From: a bacterium c-19
GTDB lineage: Bacteria; Bacillota_I; Bacilli_A; Erysipelotrichales; Erysipelotrichaceae
DNA length: 59,826 nt
Assembly (NCBI GenBank): GCA_009917405.1
Contig: QZED01000005.1
Span: forward strand, 1-59,826
Direction: 5' to 3'
Part shown: piece by piece, positions 28,807-38,441 of the stretch
How positions within the stretch are numbered: the stretch's first letter is position 1
Layout: each line of letters opens with the position of its first letter
Translations under genes and position numbers: made by a program
Notes under the pieces: generated by a model
Databases searched by the model: none
Told to the model about the DNA's origin: nothing
What the model saw: only the letters and a program-made list of their open reading frames with translations

Positions 28807-28961
28807 TTTTTGGCAAGTATAAGTAACGAAAGAAGCAGTTATGAAGATATATGATAATTTGATTATGTGTTTGAAAAAGTAAACTGTATCAGTTCTTAAT
28901 TAAGAAGAAAATAGTAGAAAAGTATATAAAAAGCGCTGTGTGAGCGCATAGTCTGGAAGGA

Positions 28962-28996
28962 TAAAAAAGAGTGCTGCATAAATATACAGCACTTTT
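28962..28996 (-). terminator. Terminator of glnN
   Basis: Read on the minus strand, AAGTGCTG pairs with CAGCACT and is followed by CTTTTTTAT, directly after the glnN stop. The rest of the 28807-28961 gap shows only a small GCGCT-GTGTG-AGCGC hairpin. Confidence 0.8.
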
Positions 28997-29003
28997 ATGA
29001 AAA

Positions 29004-31097
29004 TTAATTTACTGAAGTAAACAGCTGCTCATAGGTAGGAACAGGATAATTTTCAGCACTGATGCTTTCTTCAATCGCATCAATAACAATACGTAATTCC
29101 TGCATCTGTTTTACAACTTGATCATTCATATAAAATGCTTTTTCTTTAATATCATCATAAGTCTTGCGATTGAAAAAAGCATCTTTTAATTTATGATATT
29201 GAACATCAAATTGATCCAGTAATGACGTTAAACGATTAATTTTACGCTCATAGAAAGCATTTGCTTTGCCGAGTGAGTTAAGACCGTCGCTGTAAAATTT
29301 AATTTCTTTGATCAAAGCAGGAAGCAATACTTTTTTTGATAAATCTAACAGCACCATCGCTTCAATTTTAATATCCTTTATGACTTCATCATATAAAATA
29401 TTTGTACGAGCCGTTAATTCATTAAAATTATATACATTGTTTCGCTCAAACATGGCAACTGCTTTTTCATCGACCAGCGCATCAATGGAATGTACATAAG
29501 TGCTGATATTCGGTAATCCGCGTTCTTGCGCTTCTGCGATCCATTCTTCGCTGTAGCCGTCCTTTGAAAATAAAATGCGGTTATGTTTACGCAAGATGCG
29601 TTTACAAATTGCCAAAGAGTGATTACGAATATCCTCAATGTATTTCAACGGAGCCAATTCATCGGCGATCTTGCATAAGACATCGGCAACGATCGTATTT
29701 AATACGATATTAGTTGTAGCTGCGGAACGTGATGAACCGACCATACGGAATTCAAATTTATTACCTGTAAAAGCAAACGGCGAGGTACGGTTGCGATCAC
29801 TGGTATCCTTTGGGACATAGGCGAGATTGCCGATTTCAAACGGTGTGGTATTTACTTCAATATCCAGTTGATCATCACCTTTTTCCAAACGATTTAATAT
29901 CTCTTCTAAGTAATTACCCATACAAATGCTGATAATGGCAGGAGGGGCTTCATCAGCGCCTAAGCGATAATCATTGCCGTAGCACGAACTTGCCATGCGC
30001 AGCAATTCGGGATAAGTATCGACCGCCTGTATCACGGCACAAACAAACAGTAAGAAGCGGATATTCTCATGCGGTCGATCTCCCGGCTCCAGCAAATTCT
30101 GTCCGTCATCGCAAACCAAGGACCAGTTGTTATGCTTTCCACTGCCGTTTACATGATCAAAAGGCTTTTCGTTCAACAGACACGCAAAGCCATGCTTATC
30201 GGCGATGCGCTTTAACATATCCATTATAATCTGATTTTGATCCACGGCAATATTGGCATCGGCATATAGTGGCGCGATTTCAAACTGGCAGGGAGCCGCT
30301 TCGTTATGTTCCGTTTTGGCATAAATACCGAGTTTCCATAATTCTTGATCGACTTCCTGCATAAATGCATCTACCTTTGTCGGTATTGCTCCGAAGTAAT
30401 GCTTTGAAATTCCTTCGCCTTTCGGTGACATCGCTCCGAACAGAGTTCTTCCTGCGTGCATTAAATCCATGCGATTGCGATACAGCTCTTTATCGATCAA
30501 AAAGTATTCTTGTTCCAAACCAACCATCGGCATGACGCGTTTAACATCTTTATCTTTAAATGCATTTACGATTCGGGTCGCTTGCTTGGAAACTGCTTCG
30601 ATTGATTTCAGCAACGGTGCCTTCTTATCAAGTGTTTCACCGTTATAAGAAACAAAGATTGTCGGAATACAAAGTACATTATCTCTGATGAAAGCAGGTG
30701 ATGTACAATCCCAGTATGTATATCCGCGTGCTTCAAATGTCGCTCTCAAGCCACCACTTGGGAAGCTGGAAGCATCTCCTTCGCCTTTGATCAGACTTTT
30801 GCCGCTGAATCGTGAGATCGGCTGTCCGTATTCTCCCGGCTCTACAAAGCTGTCATGCTTTTCTGCGGTAGAACCTGTCATCGGCTGAAACCAATGTGTG
30901 AAATGAGTGGCACCTTTTTCCATTGCCCATGTTTTCATCGCATGTGCAATCGCATCTGCTGTAGGTCGATCCAAAGCATCTTCCTTTCGTGTTGCGGTCT
31001 CCCATTTTGTATATACAGGATGGGGAAGTCTTTCTTTCATTACATGTTCATCAAATAGATTGATTCCGAAATCATCAAACGGGTGTTTTACTCTCAT
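29004..31097 (-). CDS. glnN: Glutamine synthetase, type III
   Basis: ATP-dependent amidation of glutamate with ammonium, the entry point of nitrogen assimilation. 697 residues is the normal length for the GSIII class, well above GSI (about 450). Recognisable family blocks are THWFQPMTGSTAEKHDSF (about 62-79), MVGLEQEYFLID with the metal-binding Glu residues (about 193-204), EHNEAAPCQFEIAP (about 263-276), DHVNGSGKHNNWSL (ATP/metal site, about 311-324) and GNKFEFRMVGSS. The C-terminal helical tail (SLLDQFDVQYHKLKDAFF) is typical. GGAGGTAACAT precedes the start codon on the minus strand. It is a single-gene unit pointing toward the GH2 gene. No GlnR box was recognised upstream. Confidence 0.96.
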   Translation of the reverse strand: MRVKHPFDDFGINLFDEHVMKERLPHPVYTKWETATRKEDALDRPTADAIAHAMKTWAMEKGATHFTHWFQPMTGSTAEKHDSFVEPGEYGQPISRFSGKSLIKGEGDASSFPSGGLRATFEARGYTYWDCTSPAFIRDNVLCIPTIFVSYNGETLDKKAPLLKSIEAVSKQATRIVNAFKDKDVKRVMPMVGLEQEYFLIDKELYRNRMDLMHAGRTLFGAMSPKGEGISKHYFGAIPTKVDAFMQEVDQELWKLGIYAKTEHNEAAPCQFEIAPLYADANIAVDQNQIIMDMLKRIADKHGFACLLNEKPFDHVNGSGKHNNWSLVCDDGQNLLEPGDRPHENIRFLLFVCAVIQAVDTYPELLRMASSCYGNDYRLGADEAPPAIISICMGNYLEEILNRLEKGDDQLDIEVNTTPFEIGNLAYVPKDTSDRNRTSPFAFTGNKFEFRMVGSSRSAATTNIVLNTIVADVLCKIADELAPLKYIEDIRNHSLAICKRILRKHNRILFSKDGYSEEWIAEAQERGLPNISTYVHSIDALVDEKAVAMFERNNVYNFNELTARTNILYDEVIKDIKIEAMVLLDLSKKVLLPALIKEIKFYSDGLNSLGKANAFYERKINRLTSLLDQFDVQYHKLKDAFFNRKTYDDIKEKAFYMNDQVVKQMQELRIVIDAIEESISAENYPVPTYEQLFTSVN

Positions 31098-31343
31098 ATG
31101 TTACCTCCAATTATTAATATTTTACTTCATTATTCAAAAAAAGTATATAGAAACTGTATTTAAAATTGATTTTAAAAGTTAAAAGTCGTTTTTGTATGCG
31201 TAATCGCTAAAATTTTTTTAATTTTAACTGCAAGATTAAAAAAACAATACAACTAAAATTTCCAAAATTTGTGAGAAAAAAACGTGCATTTTATGCGTTT
31301 GTGGTATACAATATAAATAGTAAGCGAAAGTGAGGTAATTAAC
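31098..31343. other. AT-rich divergent control region of glnN and the rubrerythrin unit
   Basis: No gene is seen in these 246 bases. A TATACAAT -10-like box lies at 31305-31312 for the rightward unit, without a convincing -35. No ferric-uptake (Fur), PerR or GlnR site could be identified by eye. Confidence 0.4.
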
Positions 31344-31676
31344 ATGAGTTTATGGAAATGTGAAGTATGCGGCTATGTAGCAGAGGGTGCAGAAGCACCG
31401 AAAAAATGTCCGAAATGCGGTGTGTCAGCTGATCGCTTCAGCTTGATTGATGAAGCAACAGTCGAGAAAATTTATCGCAGTGATAAAACCAACGATCTGC
31501 ATATGCAGTTAATCCATTTGGCTATGAAGCTGGATGCGACTGCTCGTGCAGGTATTGAAGACAATTTAGACCCTGGCTGTGTTCATGTGTTTGAATTAGC
31601 TAAACAATATGCATGGGAAATCAAACAGATGGCAAAGGCTGAATTAGCAGGTCATATCGCAAAAGGAAAATATTAG
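31344..31676 (+). CDS. Rubredoxin-like zinc/iron ribbon protein with helical domain
   Basis: 110 residues. An N-terminal rubredoxin-like knuckle, CEVCGY (C6/C9) and CPKCG (C23/C26), is followed by a helical domain of about 75 residues (LHMQLIHLAMKLDATARAGI...) that resembles a stripped-down rubrerythrin or DUF-type helical partner. It is 12 bases upstream of rubrerythrin with a GGAGGAG between, so the two are cotranscribed. The obvious role is electron transfer to the rubrerythrin peroxidase during oxidative stress in an anaerobe. Function of the helical part is not recognised. Confidence 0.8.
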   Translation: MSLWKCEVCGYVAEGAEAPKKCPKCGVSADRFSLIDEATVEKIYRSDKTNDLHMQLIHLAMKLDATARAGIEDNLDPGCVHVFELAKQYAWEIKQMAKAELAGHIAKGKY

Positions 31677-31688
31677 GAGGAGAACATC

Positions 31689-32225
31689 ATGAATTTAAAA
31701 GGAACAAAGACTGAAAAAAATTTAATGGAAGCATTTGCCGGCGAATCTCAGGCAAGAAACAAGTATACGTTTTATGCTTCAAAGGCTAAAAAAGAAGGAT
31801 ATGTGCAGATTGCAGATATTTTTCAAAAGACTGCCGATAATGAAAAAGAGCATGCGAAATTATGGTTTAAGCTTCTGCACGACGGCGTTCCCACAACTGT
31901 AGAAAACTTAAAGGATGCGGCAGCCGGTGAAAACTTCGAGTGGACCGATATGTATGCACGCATGGCAAAAGAAGCAAGAGAAGAAGGATTTGATGATATT
32001 GCTGAAACAATGGAAGGCGTTGCGAAGATAGAAGCAGCACATGAAAAACGTTATGCGGCTTTGTTGGCAAATATCGAAGACGGCTCTGTTTTTGAGAAGG
32101 CGGAGGAAACTGTTTGGGAATGTCTAAACTGCGGTCATTTGCATACCGGAAAAGAAGCACCGGAGGTTTGCCCTGTTTGTGAACATGCGCAAAGCTATTT
32201 TGCTATTCAGGAAGAAAATTATTAA
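31689..32225 (+). CDS. rbr: Rubrerythrin
   Basis: Non-haem di-iron peroxidase that reduces hydrogen peroxide in the cytoplasm of anaerobes. 178 residues. The ferritin-like four-helix domain carries the metal ligands in EAFAGESQARNKY, DNEKEHAKLW and the later EGVAKIEAAHEKRY (E-x-x-H). The C-terminal rubredoxin domain has CLNCG (about 143-147) and CPVCEHAQSYF (about 158-168). Start ATG 31689 follows GGAGGAG. Its partner gene upstream supplies a separate rubredoxin-like module. Confidence 0.96.
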   Translation: MNLKGTKTEKNLMEAFAGESQARNKYTFYASKAKKEGYVQIADIFQKTADNEKEHAKLWFKLLHDGVPTTVENLKDAAAGENFEWTDMYARMAKEAREEGFDDIAETMEGVAKIEAAHEKRYAALLANIEDGSVFEKAEETVWECLNCGHLHTGKEAPEVCPVCEHAQSYFAIQEENY

Positions 32226-32249
32226 TTTGCAATAATAAAAGTTTATACA

Positions 32250-32277
32250 GAAGTCGGCTTTTGCCGGCTTTTTTTTA
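32250..32277 (+). terminator. Terminator of the rubrerythrin unit
   Basis: AAGTCGGC pairs with GCCGGCTT (one G-U), tetraloop TTTT, followed by eight Ts. Confidence 0.9.
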
Positions 32278-32378
32278 CATTCATGAAATCTGCTTGTATA
32301 GTTCGTTGATTCATCTATTTTTTAATGAAATTCTTATCAATTCATATGCAAGATTTTTATACATAGTACAAAATTGTT

Positions 32379-32427
32379 ATATCTAATTTGATATCTAATT
32401 AGATAGAATATAAGGAGGATTAGATAT
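32379..32427 (+). promoter_or_regulatory. Leader of the GH20 gene with iterated ATATCTAAT motifs
   Basis: ATATCTAATT occurs directly at 32379-32388 and 32391-32400. The second copy forms a perfect 14-bp palindrome TATCTAATTAGATA (32392-32405). An inverted copy ATTAGATAT (32419-32427) overlaps the ATG. The ribosome-binding site AAGGAGG (32412-32418) lies between the arms, so the structure could be an operator or could mask translation initiation. Confidence 0.5.
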
Positions 32428-35400
32428 GAAAGGTTGGCAAAGATTCGGTAAAAGTCTGTTAGCCTTTGCATTGTGCTTTACCGGCGTATTTAACGGGTTT
32501 CAAGCAAATGTAAAAGCTGCAACGGACAATCTTGCACAGGGTAAAACCGTTACTGCAAGTAATTCGTATTCAACGATGCCAGCATCCAATTTAACGGATG
32601 GCAATGATGAAACACGTTGGTCTTCGGAAATGGGAGTTACTCAATGGGCTTACGTTGATCTCGGCGAAAGCAAGACGATGAATAAGTTTGAGATGAAATG
32701 GGAGAGCAGTTCGGTTTATGCTTCTTCATACAACATCTATGTAAGTGATGATAAAGATAACTGGGGAACACCAGTTGTTGCGGTTACAGACAGCAGCGGA
32801 CAAAATGCAACGGCAACAACACAGACAAGCGTCAGCGGACGATATGTAAAATTAGAAGTTACACAGATGTTCGGCTATAACAGTGTTTCTTGTTATGAAT
32901 TCAAGATCTTCAATGATCCAGTTGTATCCTCTAATACCAATCTGGCACTCAATAAATCGGTTACAGCTAGTGCTGCATATGGCAACACAGATGCACAAAA
33001 AGATGCAGAGCGTGCAAAATTAACAGATGGAAGCTTAGATAATAATTCAAGATGGAGAACCGAAGAAGAACCGACTCAATGGGCATATGTTGATCTTGGT
33101 GAAACCATGACAATGAATAAATTTGAGGCTTATTGGGAAAGTGAAACTCATTATGCGACTGACTTCAATATTTATGTTTCTAACAGTACGGAAAATTGGG
33201 GAACTCCGGTTGTAGCCGTTACAGATAATACAGCAACTGAATCTAAAATAAAATTAGATAGCGATGTTAGTGGTCGTTATGTAAAATTAGAGGTTACAGG
33301 AGTTAAAATAAATGGTTCTTACGATTATGTTTCCTGTAGAGAGTTTAAGATATTTAATGAGGTTGAAGTAGAACAGGATCCAACTGATAATGTCGCATTA
33401 AATAAATCGGCTGCCGCAAGCAGTGTAGAAGCCGGAACCTCATTTACAGCCAATAAAGTATTAGATGGTAATACCGAAGCACGAGAATCACGTTGGGCAA
33501 GCAATGGAGGAGTTGCATCTACCTCTGATCCAGCTCCGTGGATTTATGTTGATTTAGGTTCAACGATGAATGTCAAAACAATAAGATTGTTTTGGGAAGC
33601 ACGTAAGGCTACATCATATAAAATTCAAATAGCTGATACGTTAAGTTCACCGATGGCAGAAACGGATTGGACAACTGTTAAGTCCTTTAATCAGCAGCCA
33701 AAATCAAAAAATGAAAAAATTGTTTTGGATGAGGTACAACAAGCACGCTATGTTCGTTTGAAAATTGATTCTTTTGATCCACAGGATCCTGATGGTACAA
33801 TTAGTTGGTATACAATTTCTTTATATGAAATTGAAATTTATGGTGGCGAGATTAAAGCTTCGATAGATGATGTTCTAAGCGATATTACGGTTGATACACC
33901 ATCAGCGACAGACAGTAAGCTTACGGTCCATATGCCGGAGGAAAATGGTTATACGGTTACTTATAATGGCACTGATTTGGAACAAGTAATCGGTGATGAT
34001 TTAACGATTTACAAACCAATCGTTGATAAGGAAGTGAAAGTATCCTTTAAAGTAGTAGATGATGCTACAGGAGCATATCGTTTTGTTGAGGTTCCAGTAA
34101 CGATTCCGGGTACTAATACCGTAACTGCACAAGATAATGCAGCTCCGAATATCCTTCCTGAGCTTCAGGAGTGGAAAGGAAAGAGCGGTACCTTCAGCGT
34201 AGCGGCAAACGCAAAAGTTGTTTATGCGAATGATGCGTTAAAGGCAACAGCAGAGGCATTAGCCAATGATTATAAAGAAATTACTGGAAAAACTATGAGT
34301 GTTGCGAAGGGCAGTACAGCTAATGCTGGTGAAATTCTGCTTTCCTTAACAACAGATAAATCCAAGGGTTTACAAGATGAAGGCTATTTAATGGATATCA
34401 GTGATAAGGTAACAGTTGAAGCTGAAACAACAACTGGTGCTTTCTGGGCAACAAGAACAATTCTGCAAAGCATCAAACAAACCGGTAATATCCCTTGCGG
34501 GATTACAAGAGATTATCCGTTATATAAAGTGCGCGGGTTTATTCTTGATGTCGGAAGAAAGACATTTACAATGGATTATTTAGAACAAGTCGTACAAATG
34601 ATGTCTTGGTATAAGATGAACGATTTCCAGATTCATTTGAATGATAATCTAATTCCTTTGGAAAACCTGAAGACAGAGGATAAGATTATGAAAGCTTATT
34701 CTGCGTTCCGTTTGGAATCCAATATTAAAGCAGGCGGAAACAACGGTTTGAATAAAGCTGATTTAACAAGTACCGATGTGTTCTATACAAAGGATGAATT
34801 CCGTAATTTAATTAAAGAATCACGTATTTACGGTGTAAATATCGTTCCGGAAATTGATACTCCGGCGCATTCTTTGGCATTAACAAAAGTTAGACCTGAT
34901 TTACGTCATGGTTTAAACGGCAGAGAAAATGACCATTTGAATTTAACTACAAAATATGCAGAAAGCTTAGAATTTGTACAAAGTATCTTCAGCGAGTATA
35001 TGGACGGAAGCAATCCTGTATTTGACAGCGAGACAACTATTCAGGTCGGAGCTGATGAGTATACGGCAAACAGTAACGCATATCGCCGTTTTGCGAATGA
35101 TATGTTAAAATTCGTTTCTGACAGTGGTCGTCAAGCACGTATTTGGGGAAGCTTAACTTCTATCAAAGGTGATGTTGAAGTACGCGGTGAAGGCGTAGAG
35201 ATGAATCTTTGGAACGGCGGATGGGCCGATATGAAGGAAATGTATGATCTCGGCTTCGATTTGATTAACTGTAATGACGGTGATTACTATATTGTTCCAA
35301 ATGCCGGATACTACTACGATTATTTGAATGAAACTGTACTGTATGACAAGAAAATCAACCAAATCGGTGGTAATTATATTCCTGCCGGTGATGAAAAAAT

Positions 35401-38335
35401 GATTGGCGGTGCGTTCGCGGTATGGAATGACATGACCGATTACTTAGAAAACGGTATTTCCGAATATGATGTTTATGATCGTATTAATACGGCAACAGCA
35501 CTGTTCGGTGCAAAACTTTGGGGCAAGGGCGATAAAACTTTAGCAGAGGCAAAATCAACAGCCGGTCAGCTCGGTGACGGTCCTAATACCAACTTCGGTT
35601 ACGAAACAGAAACAAAGCAGGACGCGATTGCACATTATCCGATGGACGATATGAGCGATGTTTCTGGAAATGCTTATGATTTAACTGCAGGTGTAAATGC
35701 AGATATTGAAGAAATTGACGGAAGAAACGCATTAAAGCTGAACGGTAACGAAAGCTATGTGAATACTCCGCTTACAACTGTCGGCTTGAACAATGACTTA
35801 CGTGTAAAAGTGAAACGTACTAAAGTAAGCAATGATGAACAAATTCTGTTTGAAAGTGACTATGGGACTTTCAAAGCAGTACAGAAAGAAACCGGTAAGG
35901 TTGGTTTCACAAGAGAAAACAGAGATTATTCATTCAATTACAAATTACCGGTAAATGAATGGGTAGAATTAGAATTTAAGAATCGTCATAATCAAATTGA
36001 CTTATTTGTAAACGGTACTAAAATGGATACAATCGGAGACGGTGAGAAAACTGAAGGAAGACCGTTATTGGCAACTGCTATGTTCCCGATGGCAAGAATC
36101 GGAAGTAAAGAACATGCCTTTGTCGGTTATGTAGATGATATTCGCATCGGATCCAATGATAGCTTTAATTCAACGATAAGCTTGGATCTTGTTATGATTG
36201 ATGCAAGTGCGATCGACAGTGACGATGCCGATCTTCAGCAATTAATCGAGCAAGCAAACACATTGTTGAAGGAATATGCTCCGGATGCAACAGCTATTGA
36301 AAATTTAGCAACCGCTATCAAAGAAAAATTAGCTTCTTTAGACTATGAAAAAGCTGATTATACAGAAGTGAATAAATATCTTGCATTAGTACCGGAGGAT
36401 AAGTCGATCTTTACAGAAGCATCGGTATCTAATCTTGAAACGGTTGTGGACAGCATTCGTGAAGATCTGCCGGTTTCTATGCAGGCAACAGTCGATAACT
36501 ATGCAAGATTATTGCAGCTGGCTTTAAAGAATTTAGAGTTGAAGGAATTCAAAAATGCGAACTATATTGATTCCTCTACATTGAGAGCAACCGCTTCTTC
36601 TTATCAGGATGGCAGTTCAGCACCTGAAAAAGCGATTGACGGTGATCCAAATACAATGTGGCATACCGATTGGAGTATTACAACTGGAGATCACTGGATT
36701 AATTTTGAATTAGCGACAAAAGCGAATGTAGATGGTTTAAGCTATGTTCCACGCTCTGTCGGTGTTAACGGTATGCCGTTACAATATGAGGTTCAAGTTA
36801 GTGATGACGGTCAAACTTATCGTACCGTAAAAACCGGAACATTATCTCAAAGCAGTGAACAGAAAGAAATCGAATTTGAAAAGGTGAATACGAAGCATGT
36901 ACGCTTTGTAATTAAAAGAGGTGTAAATGGTAATGGTTCTGCGGCTGAAATTATGTTATATAATGCAGATGCAGAAGCTGATATTGCGGGACTCAATGCA
37001 TTGATTCAGAAGGCAGAAGCGATTACTGATAACGGCTTCAGTACAAGCTCTTGGCAAGCACTTCAAGATAAAATTGCCGAAGCGAAAGTGTTGGCTGGAC
37101 AAGCAAACCCTGTAGCTAACGATGTAGAGGTTATGAAGCGCGAACTTACAAAAGCGATTACTGCATTGGAATACCCTGCGAATAAATTAGGCTTAGAAGA
37201 TTTGCTTAATAAGATTGAATCCTTGAAGGAAATGGATTATACAGCAGAATCATGGGCTATATTAAATGATTTATTAAATGAGGCAAATGACATCAACGCT
37301 GATGATGGAGCGCTTCAGGAAACAGTAGATATTATCGTTGAAAAATTGCAGGAAGCAATTGACGGATTAGTGTTAGTACCTGTAGAGCAAGTAGATAAGA
37401 AGGAATTATCAACATTGTTGAACAGTGCAAAAGCAATCGATACAAGCAAATACACTGCCGCATCAGTAAAAAATCTGAAAAATCAGATTGCGGCTGCGGA
37501 GTCAGTATTGAAAAATAACAAAGCGACTCAGAAACAAGTGGATGAAGCTGTGAAAAACTTAAAACAAGCAATTTCTGACTTGGAAGAACTGGTTCAGCCA
37601 CCGGTTAAAGATGATGTTGTATTGGAAGTACCTGAAAAGGGTGTAAGTGTTACTGCACCGGCTGATGTTCTTGATCCGAATACCGTATTACAGGTTGTAG
37701 AGGTAGAAGAAGCTAAAAACATCAGTGAAGCGATTAAGAATACATTGAATGCAATTGATGGCAAATATACTGCATTTGATATTAAGCTGTTATTAAACGG
37801 CAAGGTCGTACAGCCGAAAGGTACAATTACTATTTCCATGAGTGTACCAAGCGATTATGATGTGAATAAATTAGGTTTATATCACATCAGTGATGACGGA
37901 ACAATGAATAAAATTGCGTTTACGGTAAAAGGAAATAAGATTGTATTCAAAACTGATCATTTAAGTGTATATGCATTGATTCAATACAATGAAACAATCG
38001 ATAATCCAAACAAGCCGACGGATCCAAGCAAGCCAACAGATCCAAGCAAACCAACAGATCCAAGCAAGCCAACAGATCCAAGCAAGCCGACGGATCCAAG
38101 CAAACCAACAGATCCAAGTCAGCCAATCAAACCAATCAATCCGATTTATCCGAATAAGCCGATTCAGCCGAATAAGCCTTCGGACATTACACAAACATTA
38201 AAGCCTGTTGAAAAACCGGCAGGAACACCGAATACAGGTGACAATACAATGTTTGCAGGATATGCATGGATCACATTGTGTTCAGGAATTGTTGCATTAG
38301 TTGCTTATAAAAAGCGTACGCAAGAAACAAAATAA
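32426..38335 (+). CDS. Cell-wall-anchored GH20 beta-N-acetylhexosaminidase
   Basis: 1969 residues with a signal peptide (1-30, ending VKA-A). Three discoidin-like modules (about 32-170, 175-315, 320-480) each contain a WAYVDLG or WIYVDLG core. A short Ig-like part, the GH20b domain (about 565-690) and the GH20 barrel follow: RGFILDVGRKTF (about 700), PEIDTPAHSLA, and the catalytic Asp-Glu pair D877-E878 in VGADEYT. Next come a LamG/concanavalin-like domain (about 1070-1240), a fourth discoidin-like module (about 1385-1510), FIVAR repeats (about 1515-1720), a beta domain shared with the GH2 protein, six KPTDPS repeats and a TPNTGD anchor. GH20 enzymes release terminal GlcNAc or GalNAc by substrate-assisted catalysis. 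AAGGAGG precedes ATG 32426. Confidence 0.93.
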   Translation: MKGWQRFGKSLLAFALCFTGVFNGFQANVKAATDNLAQGKTVTASNSYSTMPASNLTDGNDETRWSSEMGVTQWAYVDLGESKTMNKFEMKWESSSVYASSYNIYVSDDKDNWGTPVVAVTDSSGQNATATTQTSVSGRYVKLEVTQMFGYNSVSCYEFKIFNDPVVSSNTNLALNKSVTASAAYGNTDAQKDAERAKLTDGSLDNNSRWRTEEEPTQWAYVDLGETMTMNKFEAYWESETHYATDFNIYVSNSTENWGTPVVAVTDNTATESKIKLDSDVSGRYVKLEVTGVKINGSYDYVSCREFKIFNEVEVEQDPTDNVALNKSAAASSVEAGTSFTANKVLDGNTEARESRWASNGGVASTSDPAPWIYVDLGSTMNVKTIRLFWEARKATSYKIQIADTLSSPMAETDWTTVKSFNQQPKSKNEKIVLDEVQQARYVRLKIDSFDPQDPDGTISWYTISLYEIEIYGGEIKASIDDVLSDITVDTPSATDSKLTVHMPEENGYTVTYNGTDLEQVIGDDLTIYKPIVDKEVKVSFKVVDDATGAYRFVEVPVTIPGTNTVTAQDNAAPNILPELQEWKGKSGTFSVAANAKVVYANDALKATAEALANDYKEITGKTMSVAKGSTANAGEILLSLTTDKSKGLQDEGYLMDISDKVTVEAETTTGAFWATRTILQSIKQTGNIPCGITRDYPLYKVRGFILDVGRKTFTMDYLEQVVQMMSWYKMNDFQIHLNDNLIPLENLKTEDKIMKAYSAFRLESNIKAGGNNGLNKADLTSTDVFYTKDEFRNLIKESRIYGVNIVPEIDTPAHSLALTKVRPDLRHGLNGRENDHLNLTTKYAESLEFVQSIFSEYMDGSNPVFDSETTIQVGADEYTANSNAYRRFANDMLKFVSDSGRQARIWGSLTSIKGDVEVRGEGVEMNLWNGGWADMKEMYDLGFDLINCNDGDYYIVPNAGYYYDYLNETVLYDKKINQIGGNYIPAGDEKMIGGAFAVWNDMTDYLENGISEYDVYDRINTATALFGAKLWGKGDKTLAEAKSTAGQLGDGPNTNFGYETETKQDAIAHYPMDDMSDVSGNAYDLTAGVNADIEEIDGRNALKLNGNESYVNTPLTTVGLNNDLRVKVKRTKVSNDEQILFESDYGTFKAVQKETGKVGFTRENRDYSFNYKLPVNEWVELEFKNRHNQIDLFVNGTKMDTIGDGEKTEGRPLLATAMFPMARIGSKEHAFVGYVDDIRIGSNDSFNSTISLDLVMIDASAIDSDDADLQQLIEQANTLLKEYAPDATAIENLATAIKEKLASLDYEKADYTEVNKYLALVPEDKSIFTEASVSNLETVVDSIREDLPVSMQATVDNYARLLQLALKNLELKEFKNANYIDSSTLRATASSYQDGSSAPEKAIDGDPNTMWHTDWSITTGDHWINFELATKANVDGLSYVPRSVGVNGMPLQYEVQVSDDGQTYRTVKTGTLSQSSEQKEIEFEKVNTKHVRFVIKRGVNGNGSAAEIMLYNADAEADIAGLNALIQKAEAITDNGFSTSSWQALQDKIAEAKVLAGQANPVANDVEVMKRELTKAITALEYPANKLGLEDLLNKIESLKEMDYTAESWAILNDLLNEANDINADDGALQETVDIIVEKLQEAIDGLVLVPVEQVDKKELSTLLNSAKAIDTSKYTAASVKNLKNQIAAAESVLKNNKATQKQVDEAVKNLKQAISDLEELVQPPVKDDVVLEVPEKGVSVTAPADVLDPNTVLQVVEVEEAKNISEAIKNTLNAIDGKYTAFDIKLLLNGKVVQPKGTITISMSVPSDYDVNKLGLYHISDDGTMNKIAFTVKGNKIVFKTDHLSVYALIQYNETIDNPNKPTDPSKPTDPSKPTDPSKPTDPSKPTDPSKPTDPSQPIKPINPIYPNKPIQPNKPSDITQTLKPVEKPAGTPNTGDNTMFAGYAWITLCSGIVALVAYKKRTQETK
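38012..38119 (+). repeat. Six 18-bp tandem repeats coding KPTDPS
   Basis: Six consecutive 18-bp units encode KPTDPS in the wall-spanning linker of the GH20 protein. Units differ only by synonymous changes (CCG/CCA, ACG/ACA, AAG/AAA, AGC/AGT). Copy number is likely to vary between strains. Confidence 0.95.
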
Positions 38336-38348
38336 GTATTAATAAGAT

Positions 38349-38382
38349 AGAGGTTAGGCACATGCCGAGCCTCTTTTCTTTT
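38349..38382 (+). terminator. Terminator of the GH20 gene
   Basis: AGAGGTT-GGC pairs with GCC-AGCCTCT with one mismatch, followed by TTTTCTTTT. Confidence 0.75.
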
Positions 38383-38390
38383 AAAAACAA

Positions 38391-38419
38391 TTCATAAGAA
38401 TTTAAATCTATGTTATAAT
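38391..38419 (+). promoter_or_regulatory. Probable promoter of the HAD gene
   Basis: A perfect TATAAT (38414-38419) with a weak -35 TTCATA (38391-38396), 17-bp spacing. Confidence 0.55.
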
Positions 38420-38441
38420 CAACTTAAGAGAGTTGATGAAA

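Noticed and set aside
38012..38119. 18-bp repeats considered as a CRISPR array
   Set aside because: No spacers; the units are contiguous, in frame and encode a wall-linker peptide.
37989..38201. Alternative-frame QANQQIQAS repeat protein
   Set aside because: Frame-shifted reading of the KPTDPS tandem repeats.
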